The position numbers and the translations under genes were made by a program. This document shows positions 9,501-18,464 of a stretch of 64,000 bases of DNA, one piece after another; position 1 is the first letter of the stretch, and every line of letters begins with the position of its first letter. Location of the stretch: the NCBI GenBank assembly GCA_030694465.1, contig JAUXYJ010000083.1:1-64000 (forward strand), read 5' to 3'. The stretch is from Deltaproteobacteria bacterium. Lineage in GTDB: Bacteria > Myxococcota_A > Polyangia > Polyangiales > Ga0077539. The notes beneath the pieces were generated by a model. The model had not been told where the DNA came from. It searched no databases and was given only the letters and a program-made list of their open reading frames with translations.

Positions 9501-9971
9501 TCACTCGTTCTCGCTGCGCTCACCGCGCTCGAAGCCCTCGACCACGGGGCGAAAATTCACTTTCGCAGATGCGACCGTGGCGCGGATCTCATCGCGCGAC
9601 GTGGCTTCCTGGCTCTGGGCAATCGCGATCGTGACGTGGCCGAGGATCCAGGTTTGCCAGCCAGCCGTGATTGCGCCGAATCCACACGAGAGCGGTAGTC
9701 CGTAGGGGCCCGCCAGCGCCAGCAGCAGACGCGCGCCCTCGACGAACACCTGACGACCAATCATGTTGATCATCGCAACCGCGCCGAGAGCCTGGAGCAC
9801 CGACGTCGGAGTGAGCTCGCAGCGGCGGTACGGCGCGGCGATGTGCGTGATCATCGTGGCCCCCTCGCCGAGCACCACAACGGAGCCCATCGGCAGCGGG
9901 ATGCTGCCGGTCGCCATCGCGAGCTGCGTGTAGTTGCGAACGAGTCGAACAGCGCGATCGTGGGTGGTCAT
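9501..9971 (-). CDS. DUF697-like small membrane protein
   Basis: 156 aa. The ATG at 9971 is chosen over 10007 because a promoter-like element at 9980-10006 places transcription start almost on it. The protein has two or three hydrophobic Gly/Ala-rich segments (around residues 17-45 and 60-130) and a TGSIPLPMGSV motif like the 'iPiPg' region of DUF697/YcjF-type proteins. It lies between the type III effector operon and the CARF-deaminase gene and carries its own copy of the island promoter, so it is probably an accessory membrane component or effector of that locus. No catalytic residues are evident; the family call is tentative. Confidence 0.6.
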   Translation of the reverse strand: MTTHDRAVRLVRNYTQLAMATGSIPLPMGSVVVLGEGATMITHIAAPYRRCELTPTSVLQALGAVAMINMIGRQVFVEGARLLLALAGPYGLPLSCGFGAITAGWQTWILGHVTIAIAQSQEATSRDEIRATVASAKVNFRPVVEGFERGERSENE

Positions 9972-9979
9972 GCGGTGAA

Positions 9980-10006
9980 AACAATCGCGCTGGAGCGAAG
10001 CTGACA
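9980..10006 (-). promoter_or_regulatory. Island ECF-type promoter (variant) for the DUF697-like gene
   Basis: On the minus strand: TGTCAGCT, 15-nt spacing after GTCAGC, then TTGTT in place of TCGTC. It is one of the two weakest copies of the island-wide element. It sits 8 bases before the ATG at 9971, predicting a leaderless or nearly leaderless transcript. Confidence 0.5.
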
Positions 10007-10050
10007 TGCATGGAGACGATGGATGCGATGTTGCGCTCGGGCGATCTCCT

Positions 10051-12645
10051 CTACCTCGCGCGCACGCGACGAATTCGCTTGCCGTCGAACACCACGCTCA
10101 CTGACTGCGGGATCGGCCGGGTGGCGCGCTCGAGCGCGTCGCTCAACGCGGGTTCTTCCTCGACGAGCGGCATCTTGCCCCGTTGGTACTTCTCCCGCGC
10201 AGGCCGCTCCTTCGGGCCCGCCAGCTCGCTGACGAAGCAGAACTCCCGCTTGCCCTCGACCCACGCGAACCCTGCGGTCCACTCGAGCGCGAGCTCCTGC
10301 TCGGGAATTCGCTCGAGCCCTCCAGGCCCGACGCGCCAGCGCCTCCACTCATCGCGAGACCCCTGCTGAGCGAGCGCGAACGCCTCCTCGAGCGCGCTCC
10401 GACTCACGCCGTGACCGACCGCAGTCGCGAACGCCTGGGTCACCTCGCCCCAGTTCTGCAGTTGTCTCGCGTACCGCTCACACGTGGATCGCAACGGCAC
10501 AACGTGGTTCACGGCCGCCACGGGCGCGTGGGGTGTGCTCTTCGAGTCCTGTGCGATCGGGCCGTGAGCCGTTGTCCCCTCGAGCACGCGACGGGCCTTC
10601 TCGAGCTTCGTCGCGAGTCTCAGACGCCAGGCTTGCGCTTCGAAAGGAGTCGCGGGGGCGAGAGCCATGCCCGCCTTCTTCGCCTCGACGAACTCGTTGC
10701 GGAAGTCCGGGTGCTGCAGCTCCATGTGCCTGGCGTCCTCGGGCTTCGTCGCCATCTTCGAGAGCGCGAGCAGCTGCCGGATCGGCTCGCTGTTTCGCCA
10801 GCGCCCCGGGCCGCCGAAGTGCGCGTCGAGCTTGTCTTCGAAGGCCTTCACGCAGGCGGTCGGGTCGAGCTCGCCGCCATCATTGCGGTCGAGTGCGTGT
10901 TTCTTCACGGTGAGCGTCATGCGGCCGTACCCGAGCGGCTTCGCCAGACCGAGCAGGTGAAAGCTCTCCTTCTCGCCGCCGAAGTCGAGGGCCCACAGCA
11001 GCGCTCCCAGCTCCCAGGGCCGCAGGTTGTGCACGCGGATTTTGCCATGAAACACTGCCCCGGCTGCGATCGGGCAGAACGTCGACGCCACATCGTCGTT
11101 GTGGACGCTCGACGATCCTGCGCGCCCCATGGACTTCGGAGGCAGCGGTGGCTGAGTGACAGCGCGCTTCCGAGGGACGTACCGCTTCCATCCCCGCACG
11201 CGGGTCCTATCGGACATGAGCGTGCGATACCCGTCGGGCGCACGCTTCGCCGACGGGACCTCGCCCTGCTCGAAGTAGTTCGGGTAGTACGTCGCCCGCG
11301 GGACGCCCAGCACCGCGCGCACGGGGGGCTCGAGCGGCTCGAGCTTCGGTTCGCCGATCAGCCGCGCCAGCCCGATGCTCACGCGTCCGCGCCGCGCGTC
11401 GGTTCGCTTCTTTGGGTCTTCATCCGCGCCGCGCTCGACGCGGCCGAAGATTGCGCACGTGAGGTCCAGTACGCTCGGGTCCACGGCGAACGGTTGACTG
11501 GTCGTCACCGAGTGCTCGATGTCGTGGTCGTACGCGAGGCGAAACATCATCGCCAGGCCGAACGCGCGAAGCTCGCTGGGATTGTCCCGCTTCGGCAGAA
11601 AGAACACAGGGACAGCGTGCTGCGGGTGACCGAGCGGGCCCGCGCCTCCGCGCAGCACGTCGCGCCAGAAGCTCCACTCGGCGTTGGGGTTGTCGTCGAG
11701 GCGCCCCTGCTGCCCACGGTTGGCGTGCGCCTGTTCGAATTGCCTGAGTTGTCTCCGAGTGACTCCAATGACCAACGGCTTGCGCTGGGCGTCGCGTCGG
11801 TAGAACACGAAGTCGTGATGCTTCGCATTGCCTCCCCGCCGAACGCCACGCTCCGCCGGATTCCATTCGCTCGGTTGACCGGTGAACACTAGGTGACCCG
11901 TGATGGTGCCCTGCTCCGACAGCTCTCGCACTTCGCCGTACTCGGACAGCAGCGGGACCTTCGTCTCGATCGATGTCTCACCGTGTCGGATGCGGTAGCA
12001 AGACCCCCGGACCTCGAGGCTCTTTCCTTCCCAGGCGCGGTACTTGTCGACCGCTGATTGCTTTCGACCCGGCGAGAAGCGCTGGATCCCGCGCGCTGTC
12101 GCGAGACCCTGCAACAGTGCGTACTCGATCTTCGCGAAGTCGCAGACCTCGATCTTCGCGACGATGTCTTCGTCTCGCTCGACCCCTTCATCGTGGTCCC
12201 GGTTCGTCTCGCGCTGGACCGGGCGTAGCCAGCCCGCGCTCACCACTGGCATCACCGTGTTCTTGCCGCGCATGTCGCGGGCGATCTCGGACATCTCTCG
12301 CCCGTAGATCCGCGCTGCGGCCGGGGTGAGGTCGCGGATGCTCAGGGTGTGTTTGTTGAACCGCGAGAAGCGCGAGAACGTCGCGATCTCGACCACGTTG
12401 CGGAGCATCCCGCGCAACGAGCTGCCGGGGATCGCATAGCTGCCGTCGGGGAGCGCAAACGGCTGGTCGGGCCGCTCGTGGTTCGATCCTCGAACGAACA
12501 CGGGAGTATGCGCTCGGAGCTCGTACTCGAGCGTCCCGCAAATCCCGTCCTCGAAGGGAGAGTCCTGCGCATCGACCAATTCCCCGACCTCCACCACCTC
12601 CGGGTCGAGCGGAACGAAGTTGTACGGAGCACGTACCTTGTCCAT
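10051..12645 (-). CDS. TIGR03986-like type III CRISPR RAMP protein
   Basis: 864 aa from the ATG at 12645, preceded by GGGAGG; the longer frame to 12882 overlaps the upstream gene. The N-terminus MDKVRAPYNFVPL carries the APYNFVPL signature of the TIGR03986 CRISPR RAMP family. RAMP glycine-rich loops are visible: IPGSSLRGMLRN (~95) in the first half and GLAKPLGYGRM (~625) later. It is the last gene of a tightly packed operon with Cas10, Csx10-like, Csm3-like and a Csx19-like gene. Expected role: a backbone (Cas7-like) subunit of the effector complex. It is longer than most family members, with a ~230-residue helical C-terminal tail. Confidence 0.85.
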   Translation of the reverse strand: MDKVRAPYNFVPLDPEVVEVGELVDAQDSPFEDGICGTLEYELRAHTPVFVRGSNHERPDQPFALPDGSYAIPGSSLRGMLRNVVEIATFSRFSRFNKHTLSIRDLTPAAARIYGREMSEIARDMRGKNTVMPVVSAGWLRPVQRETNRDHDEGVERDEDIVAKIEVCDFAKIEYALLQGLATARGIQRFSPGRKQSAVDKYRAWEGKSLEVRGSCYRIRHGETSIETKVPLLSEYGEVRELSEQGTITGHLVFTGQPSEWNPAERGVRRGGNAKHHDFVFYRRDAQRKPLVIGVTRRQLRQFEQAHANRGQQGRLDDNPNAEWSFWRDVLRGGAGPLGHPQHAVPVFFLPKRDNPSELRAFGLAMMFRLAYDHDIEHSVTTSQPFAVDPSVLDLTCAIFGRVERGADEDPKKRTDARRGRVSIGLARLIGEPKLEPLEPPVRAVLGVPRATYYPNYFEQGEVPSAKRAPDGYRTLMSDRTRVRGWKRYVPRKRAVTQPPLPPKSMGRAGSSSVHNDDVASTFCPIAAGAVFHGKIRVHNLRPWELGALLWALDFGGEKESFHLLGLAKPLGYGRMTLTVKKHALDRNDGGELDPTACVKAFEDKLDAHFGGPGRWRNSEPIRQLLALSKMATKPEDARHMELQHPDFRNEFVEAKKAGMALAPATPFEAQAWRLRLATKLEKARRVLEGTTAHGPIAQDSKSTPHAPVAAVNHVVPLRSTCERYARQLQNWGEVTQAFATAVGHGVSRSALEEAFALAQQGSRDEWRRWRVGPGGLERIPEQELALEWTAGFAWVEGKREFCFVSELAGPKERPAREKYQRGKMPLVEEEPALSDALERATRPIPQSVSVVFDGKRIRRVRAR

Positions 12646-12647
12646 CG

Positions 12648-13100
12648 TCAGCGACCTCCCTCGTTCGATTCCTGGGACCGTTGCCAGCCTGCGAAACGCG
12701 CGATCGCCGGCTCGAGAACGGCGACGTCGTCCTCTCGCCGCACGGGGCTCCACCAGGTGCGGTAGCGCATCGTCCAACGTCCCCCCGTTCGCGAGCTGAG
12801 AAACTCTGTTGCCACAACGCGGCCCGCTTCGTCGCCCGCGTGCTCGACGATCGTGGTGCCGATCCACTGCGCGCCGTTCCACCGAATGTGCACGCTCCGG
12901 TCCGGCGCGACGCTCACCTCGGCGGCGAGCACGTTGCCCTGCGGCAGTTCATCGCCGGCCTTCCATGGGGCGAGCTCGATGTGCGTCTCGATCCAGCCCT
13001 CGCCGGCCAGCTCGCCGAGCCACCGTCGGACCACTTCTGGATCCCGCGTCGGGCTGCCCTCGAGCGGGATTGCCTCGAACCTTCCAGCGTCCGTCGTCAT
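12648..13100 (-). CDS. Small type III-D-associated protein (Csx19/TIGR03984-like)
   Basis: 150 aa; ATGA overlap with the upstream RAMP gene (13097-13100) and only 2 bases before the TIGR03986-like start. Motifs include WIETHIELAPW, IRWNGAQW and MRYRTWWSP, typical of the short proteins found beside TIGR03986 in III-D-like loci. Family assignment is by size, position and these Trp-rich strands, so it is tentative. Presumed accessory subunit of the effector complex. Confidence 0.6.
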   Translation of the reverse strand: MTTDAGRFEAIPLEGSPTRDPEVVRRWLGELAGEGWIETHIELAPWKAGDELPQGNVLAAEVSVAPDRSVHIRWNGAQWIGTTIVEHAGDEAGRVVATEFLSSRTGGRWTMRYRTWWSPVRREDDVAVLEPAIARFAGWQRSQESNEGGR

Positions 13101-14632
13101 CGCGTGTCCTCCGTCTCGGCACCCTCGACCTTGTCCGCAGCGGCCTCGATCGCTTTCTTCAGCCCCTCGCACTTCGCCTTCACATAGCCGTGACCTCGGT
13201 TGGATCCGCCGCCGAGTGCAAGTCGGCCTTGCTCGAGGTCCGACAGAGCATCGACGAGCGAGCGCAGCGCGAGCGCGAGGAGCCTTCGGTCTCCCGCAGG
13301 ACAATTCTGCGAGACGCGATGGTCGACCGCGATCGAAAGTTCGAAGCGTCCGCGGTACAGCGGCTCTTCGCCAAAGAGCATCCCGTCCATCGGCGCGCCA
13401 GTGAAGCGATCGACGCTCACGTGATCGAGCCTCCCCTGTCCCTTCTCTTTGGGGACGAACTTGACGTCGCCTACGAACACCCGGCCGGGGAGTCCTCGCT
13501 CTTCTCGTGATCCGGATCGAGGCTCGAGGCCGAACAAGAGATCGATGCACAGCTCTGCGTCGGTGGGTGCGTCGGGCCGGCGGTTCGCGTTCCACTCGCG
13601 CGTCCGTCGTCGCGCGTGAAACAGCGCGCGGTGGCGCAGGGCGCCCTTGACTCCGCTCCCCGGTACGACCGCGGGCCGGGTGTCCCTCACGTTCTCGAGG
13701 TCGCGATCGACCACCACGCCGCGCGAGCCCTCCCACTTGATCACCACCTCGCGCTTCGGCGTCATCTGTGTGCGACGCGTCCGAGTGCGCCCCTGCCGAT
13801 CGGTGATCGTCTCCAAGATGTCCTCTCCCCGCCCGAAGATCCAGAAGTCCTCGGGCTCGACTTCGAGCATGCCCCTCGAGCGCTCCTCATCCGCAGCCGC
13901 GACGAGCTTCAGGTCTCGACCGCCGAAATCCTCGCCGCGGATGTACTTCTCCCACGTGGCGCGGTCCTCGGCGCGACACAAGTCAATGCCCGCGAGCTTG
14001 CCGCGAACGACCTGCACCAGCCCGAAGCCTCGACGCGTTCGTCCGCCGAGCGCCGCGTCACGGTGCGCGAGCGGAGCGAGGATCGCCTCGAGCTCCGCGC
14101 ACAGCGCCTCCACGTTCGAGCGTTCGCTCCCGCCATCCACGTCGGGCTCCTCGAGCAGCACGTCGAACGTGAACCGCGCTCCCCGCGGAACGAGCCGCTC
14201 GTCGAACTTGCCCATCTCGTCCGCGACGCCCGCTCCCGTGAGCTTCACGTGGTCGCGAATCGTCCCGTCGCGCATGGCTTCGAGCACTGCGTCGTACCCG
14301 CGCCGCGCGCTTGGCTGGGGGCTCACGGGCCGATCGGTCGCGTCGTGGCCGTACCCGTGATGGACGACGATCCGAGATCGCGCGCCGAGGTCTCGCTGCT
14401 GATATCCGAAAGGATTCTTCACCGGACTCTTCTCGTCCTCGGCCGACAGCGACGCCTTGCCCCCCTGGTGCCTCAGCATCCCCGCGATGGACGTGCCGGG
14501 GATCATCGGAACTCCGTTCGCGTCCGTCGTGCACACCGCGTCGCTCACAGCGTCGCCACGACCGCTGCCGACGATGAGCGGGCTCACCGCCTCGAGCGTG
14601 ACTCGCGCTACTGCGATTCGCTTCGCCTTCAC
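13097..14632 (-). CDS. Tandem Csm3-like (Cas7) RAMP protein
   Basis: 511 aa starting at a GTG (14632) that shares GTGA with the upstream stop; the longer frame to 15070 lies inside the neighbouring gene. Two RAMP repeats are evident: the first with SPLIVGSGRGD (~18) and IPGTSIAGMLRH (~46), the second with DRFTGAPMDGMLF (~408) and a Gly-rich loop ALGGGSNRGHGYVKAK near the C-terminus, with VVPGSGVKGALRHR between. This is a fusion of two Csm3/Cas7-type subunits, as in III-D-like complexes. Cas7 subunits bind the crRNA guide and supply the Asp that cuts target RNA; I could not assign the catalytic Asp with confidence. Confidence 0.85.
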   Translation of the reverse strand: MKAKRIAVARVTLEAVSPLIVGSGRGDAVSDAVCTTDANGVPMIPGTSIAGMLRHQGGKASLSAEDEKSPVKNPFGYQQRDLGARSRIVVHHGYGHDATDRPVSPQPSARRGYDAVLEAMRDGTIRDHVKLTGAGVADEMGKFDERLVPRGARFTFDVLLEEPDVDGGSERSNVEALCAELEAILAPLAHRDAALGGRTRRGFGLVQVVRGKLAGIDLCRAEDRATWEKYIRGEDFGGRDLKLVAAADEERSRGMLEVEPEDFWIFGRGEDILETITDRQGRTRTRRTQMTPKREVVIKWEGSRGVVVDRDLENVRDTRPAVVPGSGVKGALRHRALFHARRRTREWNANRRPDAPTDAELCIDLLFGLEPRSGSREERGLPGRVFVGDVKFVPKEKGQGRLDHVSVDRFTGAPMDGMLFGEEPLYRGRFELSIAVDHRVSQNCPAGDRRLLALALRSLVDALSDLEQGRLALGGGSNRGHGYVKAKCEGLKKAIEAAADKVEGAETEDTR

Positions 14633-16893
14633 GACCGACGCTCCTCTCGCTCTTCTCCCGCCCGTTGTTGCCTCGGCGCCCACTCGCAAATCTGCGAGAG
14701 GGCCTCCCATCGAACGTGTCGCTCTGGGATCTCGGCGACGTCGACGAACTCGACGAACTCGACGATCCACTCCGCGAGGCTCTTGCCCGAGACGCGCTCC
14801 TTTTTCCAGAAGTGCGCACGTTGCCCGTGCCCCTGCGCCTTCTCCTTGCCGTCGCTCGGCGCGCTCGTGTTTCGCGAGGGATCGAGGTACTTCTTCAATC
14901 CGTCGATTCGATCGGGCGTCGCCCCGAGCCTGCGCAGCTCTCCGCGAAGCGCCCCCCACTGCGTCGCGCTCAGCCGCACGCGCGCCTGTCGCAGCGCGCG
15001 CAGCCCTTTCTGCGCGTGGGTCCACGCCGCGAGCTCGAGCGTCCGCTGCTCCGCCTGCGCGCGCAGCCACGCGACCAGCGGAGCGTCCTTGCGACGGTCC
15101 TCGGGCTGCTCATTGGGACCGGAGAGGTCTTCGGGCAGCTTGTTCCGATCGCACAGGAGGTCGGGTTCGACCGAGACGCGCCCGAGCCCTTCACTCGTGT
15201 ACAGCCCTACCCCTCGACGGACGCTCGCCCGCACCGCGTCGAGATCGACGCCGTCCGTATGGGTGCCCTGGACGAACACCAGGACGCTGCCCGCGCTGAG
15301 CACCGACCGCTCTGTCGCCGGGCGCTGCGCGTAGGGACGCGCCTCTTGGCTCACCGTCGATCGACGATGCCGAAACGGTGCCCACTGCCGCGTTCGCACG
15401 AACGATCGCTCCGCGGACCACTGCCATCCAGCAGGAAGCCCGAACATGGCCGCCTCCGGGGCGTACGTTGGCTGTCCGTGCGCGTCGCTCAGCGCAACGT
15501 CCGAGAGGCACCAGACCGTGACGGTCCTCGGCGTGTTAGGCCCCGCGGCTTCGGGCACTTGGGTCGGAGCCGGATCGAGAGAGACCGTGACGACACCGAA
15601 CTCTTGTCCAGTGGACTTTCCGAGCTCGATGCGGCCTCGGGCGAGCACGCTTCGGATCCTGCGCTCGATCTCCTCGTCGAGCGCTGGGTCGCCGGTGTCG
15701 ATCGCGATCGTTCCGCGAAACATCTGCCCACGCTCAAGCGCGTCGATCTCGTAGAGGTACCCGTCGCGCGCGCGACCCCTGGCTTCGATCGCGGTCCGCA
15801 TGCTCTTGCGACGTCTCGGCTCGATCAGCGACCCGCCTGCCTTTACCCAGCGATCGCGTAGCTGCACCCACTGAGGATCGTTCTGGCTTCGCTCGTGCGC
15901 GGCGAGGTTGGTCGCAGACTGAACGTTCCCGCCCAGCGCGCCGCCCTTCGCAACGTGCAGCGACAATGGGGCAGGAGTCGCACCCTCGATCGTGGCGTGG
16001 CCGAACCGCACGCCTCCCGAGAAGAACAGCGCCCAGTCGTGCGCGCGGGTCCATGCCTCGTCGCTGCTGTACAGCCCACGGGCGATCGCGCCGAGGATCG
16101 AGGAGCCCGGCAGGTATCCGAGCGACCGGTGACCGCCGACGGTCGCCGCACGCTCTGTGACGGCGACGTCCGTCTCGAGCGTGAACGCGCAGCGGATCTC
16201 GCGCCCGCTGGGTCCACCCTGACCGAGTTCGATCGTGCCCGCGTGTTGCGAGCCGAGCGATCGTCGCGCGACGACCGTCGCCCGGCAGCGTCCGAACCCT
16301 CGCGTTCGGTGCGAACCCACGCCGTCGATGAACAAGAGCGCCTGCGCGAGCGCGTCGAGCGCGCCCTCGTCTGCCGCGCGCAGCTGTGCGTGGAGCGTCA
16401 TGGGCACCACGACCTCGATCGAACGGAGCGTCTTGTCTGCGACGATCCCGTCCTCGTCGATCTTCGTGGAGGCGAACGAGCGAAACATCGAGTCTCGTTC
16501 GAGTCGAGCGCTCGCCCCCGTCGCCCAGCGCTCCCATGCCTCCGAGTCGGCGATGCTCTGTCCCAGCCGTGCGTCGCCGATCCAGACGCTGCCCGCCTGC
16601 GTCGCGAAGCGCCGCTCGCCGTTCGCGGGTGAGAGTTCGGATCCCTCGGGGTCGAGCGCGCTGCCGAACCACTGGACCGCTCGCGCCGTGCTCTCTGCGG
16701 GCGGCCGGTACACACCCGCGGCCTCCGCGGCCTCGACGGCTTCACGCAAGAGTCCCTTGAGCGTTCGGCCCGGGATGCACGGGAGTCCCGCGGGCGTACG
16801 AAACACCTGCGCGTCGAGGAGAGGGCCGCTCCCTCGACCGGTTCCGACGTGCCAGTACGCGAGCAGCTCGAACGCGATCGTGATCTCGTGCAT
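14629..16893 (-). CDS. csx10: Csx10-like RAMP protein
   Basis: 754 aa; start ATG 16893 preceded by GGGAGG, two bases after the Cas10 stop. RAMP signatures: ITIAFELLAYWHVGTG (N-terminus), IPGRTLKGLLREA (~40), GVGSHRTRGFGRCR (~195), SLGYLPGSSILGAIA (~250) and GKSTGQEFGVV. Two or more RAMP units and a position after cas10 fit Csx10 (Cas5-like large RAMP of subtype III-D), which holds the 5' end of the crRNA. Symbol assigned by architecture and context, not by alignment. Confidence 0.75.
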   Translation of the reverse strand: MHEITIAFELLAYWHVGTGRGSGPLLDAQVFRTPAGLPCIPGRTLKGLLREAVEAAEAAGVYRPPAESTARAVQWFGSALDPEGSELSPANGERRFATQAGSVWIGDARLGQSIADSEAWERWATGASARLERDSMFRSFASTKIDEDGIVADKTLRSIEVVVPMTLHAQLRAADEGALDALAQALLFIDGVGSHRTRGFGRCRATVVARRSLGSQHAGTIELGQGGPSGREIRCAFTLETDVAVTERAATVGGHRSLGYLPGSSILGAIARGLYSSDEAWTRAHDWALFFSGGVRFGHATIEGATPAPLSLHVAKGGALGGNVQSATNLAAHERSQNDPQWVQLRDRWVKAGGSLIEPRRRKSMRTAIEARGRARDGYLYEIDALERGQMFRGTIAIDTGDPALDEEIERRIRSVLARGRIELGKSTGQEFGVVTVSLDPAPTQVPEAAGPNTPRTVTVWCLSDVALSDAHGQPTYAPEAAMFGLPAGWQWSAERSFVRTRQWAPFRHRRSTVSQEARPYAQRPATERSVLSAGSVLVFVQGTHTDGVDLDAVRASVRRGVGLYTSEGLGRVSVEPDLLCDRNKLPEDLSGPNEQPEDRRKDAPLVAWLRAQAEQRTLELAAWTHAQKGLRALRQARVRLSATQWGALRGELRRLGATPDRIDGLKKYLDPSRNTSAPSDGKEKAQGHGQRAHFWKKERVSGKSLAEWIVEFVEFVDVAEIPERHVRWEALSQICEWAPRQQRAGEEREERRS

Positions 16894-16895
16894 GG

Positions 16896-18428
16896 TCAAC
16901 GCCCTCCCGTGGGTTGCAGCCAGCGCTCGGGAAATCCCTTCGACACGCTGAACAACACCAGCGCATCGCTGATAGGACTCCGGCGCGATGATCCCGTGCC
17001 ACGCCAGAGTGTGTCGGGATCGACCTCGAGCCTTCGTAGCGGCTCGTCGATCCACGCTTGCGTGCCGCGCCTGCCGCGGAGCGAACGAACGTCCAGCACA
17101 CGCCTCCAGTGCTTCTCGGCCTGACCCACGTCCAGGGCCGCGAGGGTGAGCCACTCTCGAATCGCGCCCTTGGACTCGTCTTGCAGCCCCGTCGCGAGGT
17201 CGTACAGGCTCGACAGGGTGCCGTCAGTTCCAGTGGTCCACACGCCCCACGTGAGGTCGCCCGGACTCGCATCCGAGGCAGACTCCAGGGCGCGCCCCGA
17301 CGAGAGTTCTTCTCGAAGGATCTCGTCGTAGCGACGCACGGACGCGGTCGTCACGCGATGAAACACAAGGCCGCTGGCTTTTCTCTGCTCGTGTGTCGGC
17401 GTCGTCCGCTTGGCGTGCGCGCAGAGCTCTTCTGCGAGGGCGTACGCCTGCACGAACGGAAACTCGGGCTTGACCAGCGCGACCCCCGCGCAGGCGGTGA
17501 ACCCCTTGCCTTCGTGAAACCGGTCGGGCACGAGTCTCCGGGTCTCTTGCTCGAACGCGTCGAGGAAGCACTCGGTGAACGGCACCGCATCTCGCGCGCG
17601 CAGGACGACGGTGTAGTCGTCTCCGCCCAACACGATCGGTCGCAGCGGAATTCGTCCCAGCTCCCAGTCCGGCCCGAGACGCTCGATCAACGACCTCGCC
17701 GCGATCTGGGCGGCTGCCTCGGTGCTCTTCGACAGCGCGGTCGAGAGTTCTCTCCGATCGTTCGAGGTCCAGCGCGAGTCCATGAACAGCTTGCCGATGC
17801 CGTTGCCATCGGCGTGCACGACGGCAATGTACTCGTCGCCAAAGTCCTCGAAGTTCTCCACCGGTCGCGAGGTCTTCTGGGGCCGATCCCCTCGATCCTT
17901 CGGCAGCGCACGGTCGAGCAGCGCGTCGATTCCGTCCTTGTATGCTCCGGATTGAGCGATCGCGATCGCGTCGGCGATCACCGGCGCGCCGCGGGTCCGA
18001 ACGGCTCCGGTCGCCGGAAGGCCGCTGCGAGGCGCTCGATTGACCAGCGGGCCAGCGGCGGGCAGCGGCTTCGTGGCTCTCTGTCGGCAAGCCTCGAGCC
18101 GCTCGTGAAGGCGGCCCCAGTGCTCGGCGTGCACCACAGCGTCCACCTCGATCCACCCGTGGATCATGGTGAGCCCCGGGAGCGTCTGAGCGCACTTGAG
18201 CAGCCAGTCCTTCGCGAAGGACTCGAGTTTGTCCTTCGACTCGAAGACGATCGTGGCGCTCCCTGCGGCCGCGGTCTGGACGGTCCCACCACACCGCGAG
18301 GCGCGCGCTTCGACCTCGTGGCCGAGGCTCTCGATGAGCGCGCTTCCACCGGCGATTTCGCGCAGTCTCCCGGTCCCGAGGACCCACGCTTGGATCCCTT
18401 TGGCCTCGTATCGATACAACCACACCAT
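16896..18428 (-). CDS. cas10: Short Cas10 with intact GGDD palm and no HD nuclease
   Basis: 510 aa, well below the usual 700-900 for Csm1/Cmr2. The N-terminus GIQAWVLGTGRLREIAGGSALI (residues 11-32, typical of the first palm region) starts almost at residue 1, so the N-terminal HD DNase domain is absent. The catalytic palm has HADGNGIGKLF (206-215) and GGDD at 268-271, the metal-binding residues needed for cyclic oligoadenylate synthesis. The complex is therefore predicted to signal by second messenger but not to cut DNA itself. A CARF-domain effector lies 7.5 kb downstream. The gene follows the Lon-like gene by 36 bases and appears co-transcribed with it. Confidence 0.88.
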   Translation of the reverse strand: MVWLYRYEAKGIQAWVLGTGRLREIAGGSALIESLGHEVEARASRCGGTVQTAAAGSATIVFESKDKLESFAKDWLLKCAQTLPGLTMIHGWIEVDAVVHAEHWGRLHERLEACRQRATKPLPAAGPLVNRAPRSGLPATGAVRTRGAPVIADAIAIAQSGAYKDGIDALLDRALPKDRGDRPQKTSRPVENFEDFGDEYIAVVHADGNGIGKLFMDSRWTSNDRRELSTALSKSTEAAAQIAARSLIERLGPDWELGRIPLRPIVLGGDDYTVVLRARDAVPFTECFLDAFEQETRRLVPDRFHEGKGFTACAGVALVKPEFPFVQAYALAEELCAHAKRTTPTHEQRKASGLVFHRVTTASVRRYDEILREELSSGRALESASDASPGDLTWGVWTTGTDGTLSSLYDLATGLQDESKGAIREWLTLAALDVGQAEKHWRRVLDVRSLRGRRGTQAWIDEPLRRLEVDPDTLWRGTGSSRRSPISDALVLFSVSKGFPERWLQPTGGR

Positions 18429-18464
18429 CGTCGCTTCCCCTTCGTCGCCAATCCCGTCGTTGTG

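Noticed and set aside
10183..11892. Plus-strand 569-codon frame opposite the TIGR03986-like gene
   Set aside because: Shadow frame in GC-rich sequence without motifs or ribosome site.
14632..15070. N-terminal extension of the Csm3-like frame
   Set aside because: Lies within the Csx10-like gene; the GTG at 14632 forms a GTGA coupling typical of this operon.
13616..15861. Long plus-strand frames opposite the RAMP genes
   Set aside because: Opposite strand encodes recognisable RAMP signatures in a tightly overlapping operon.
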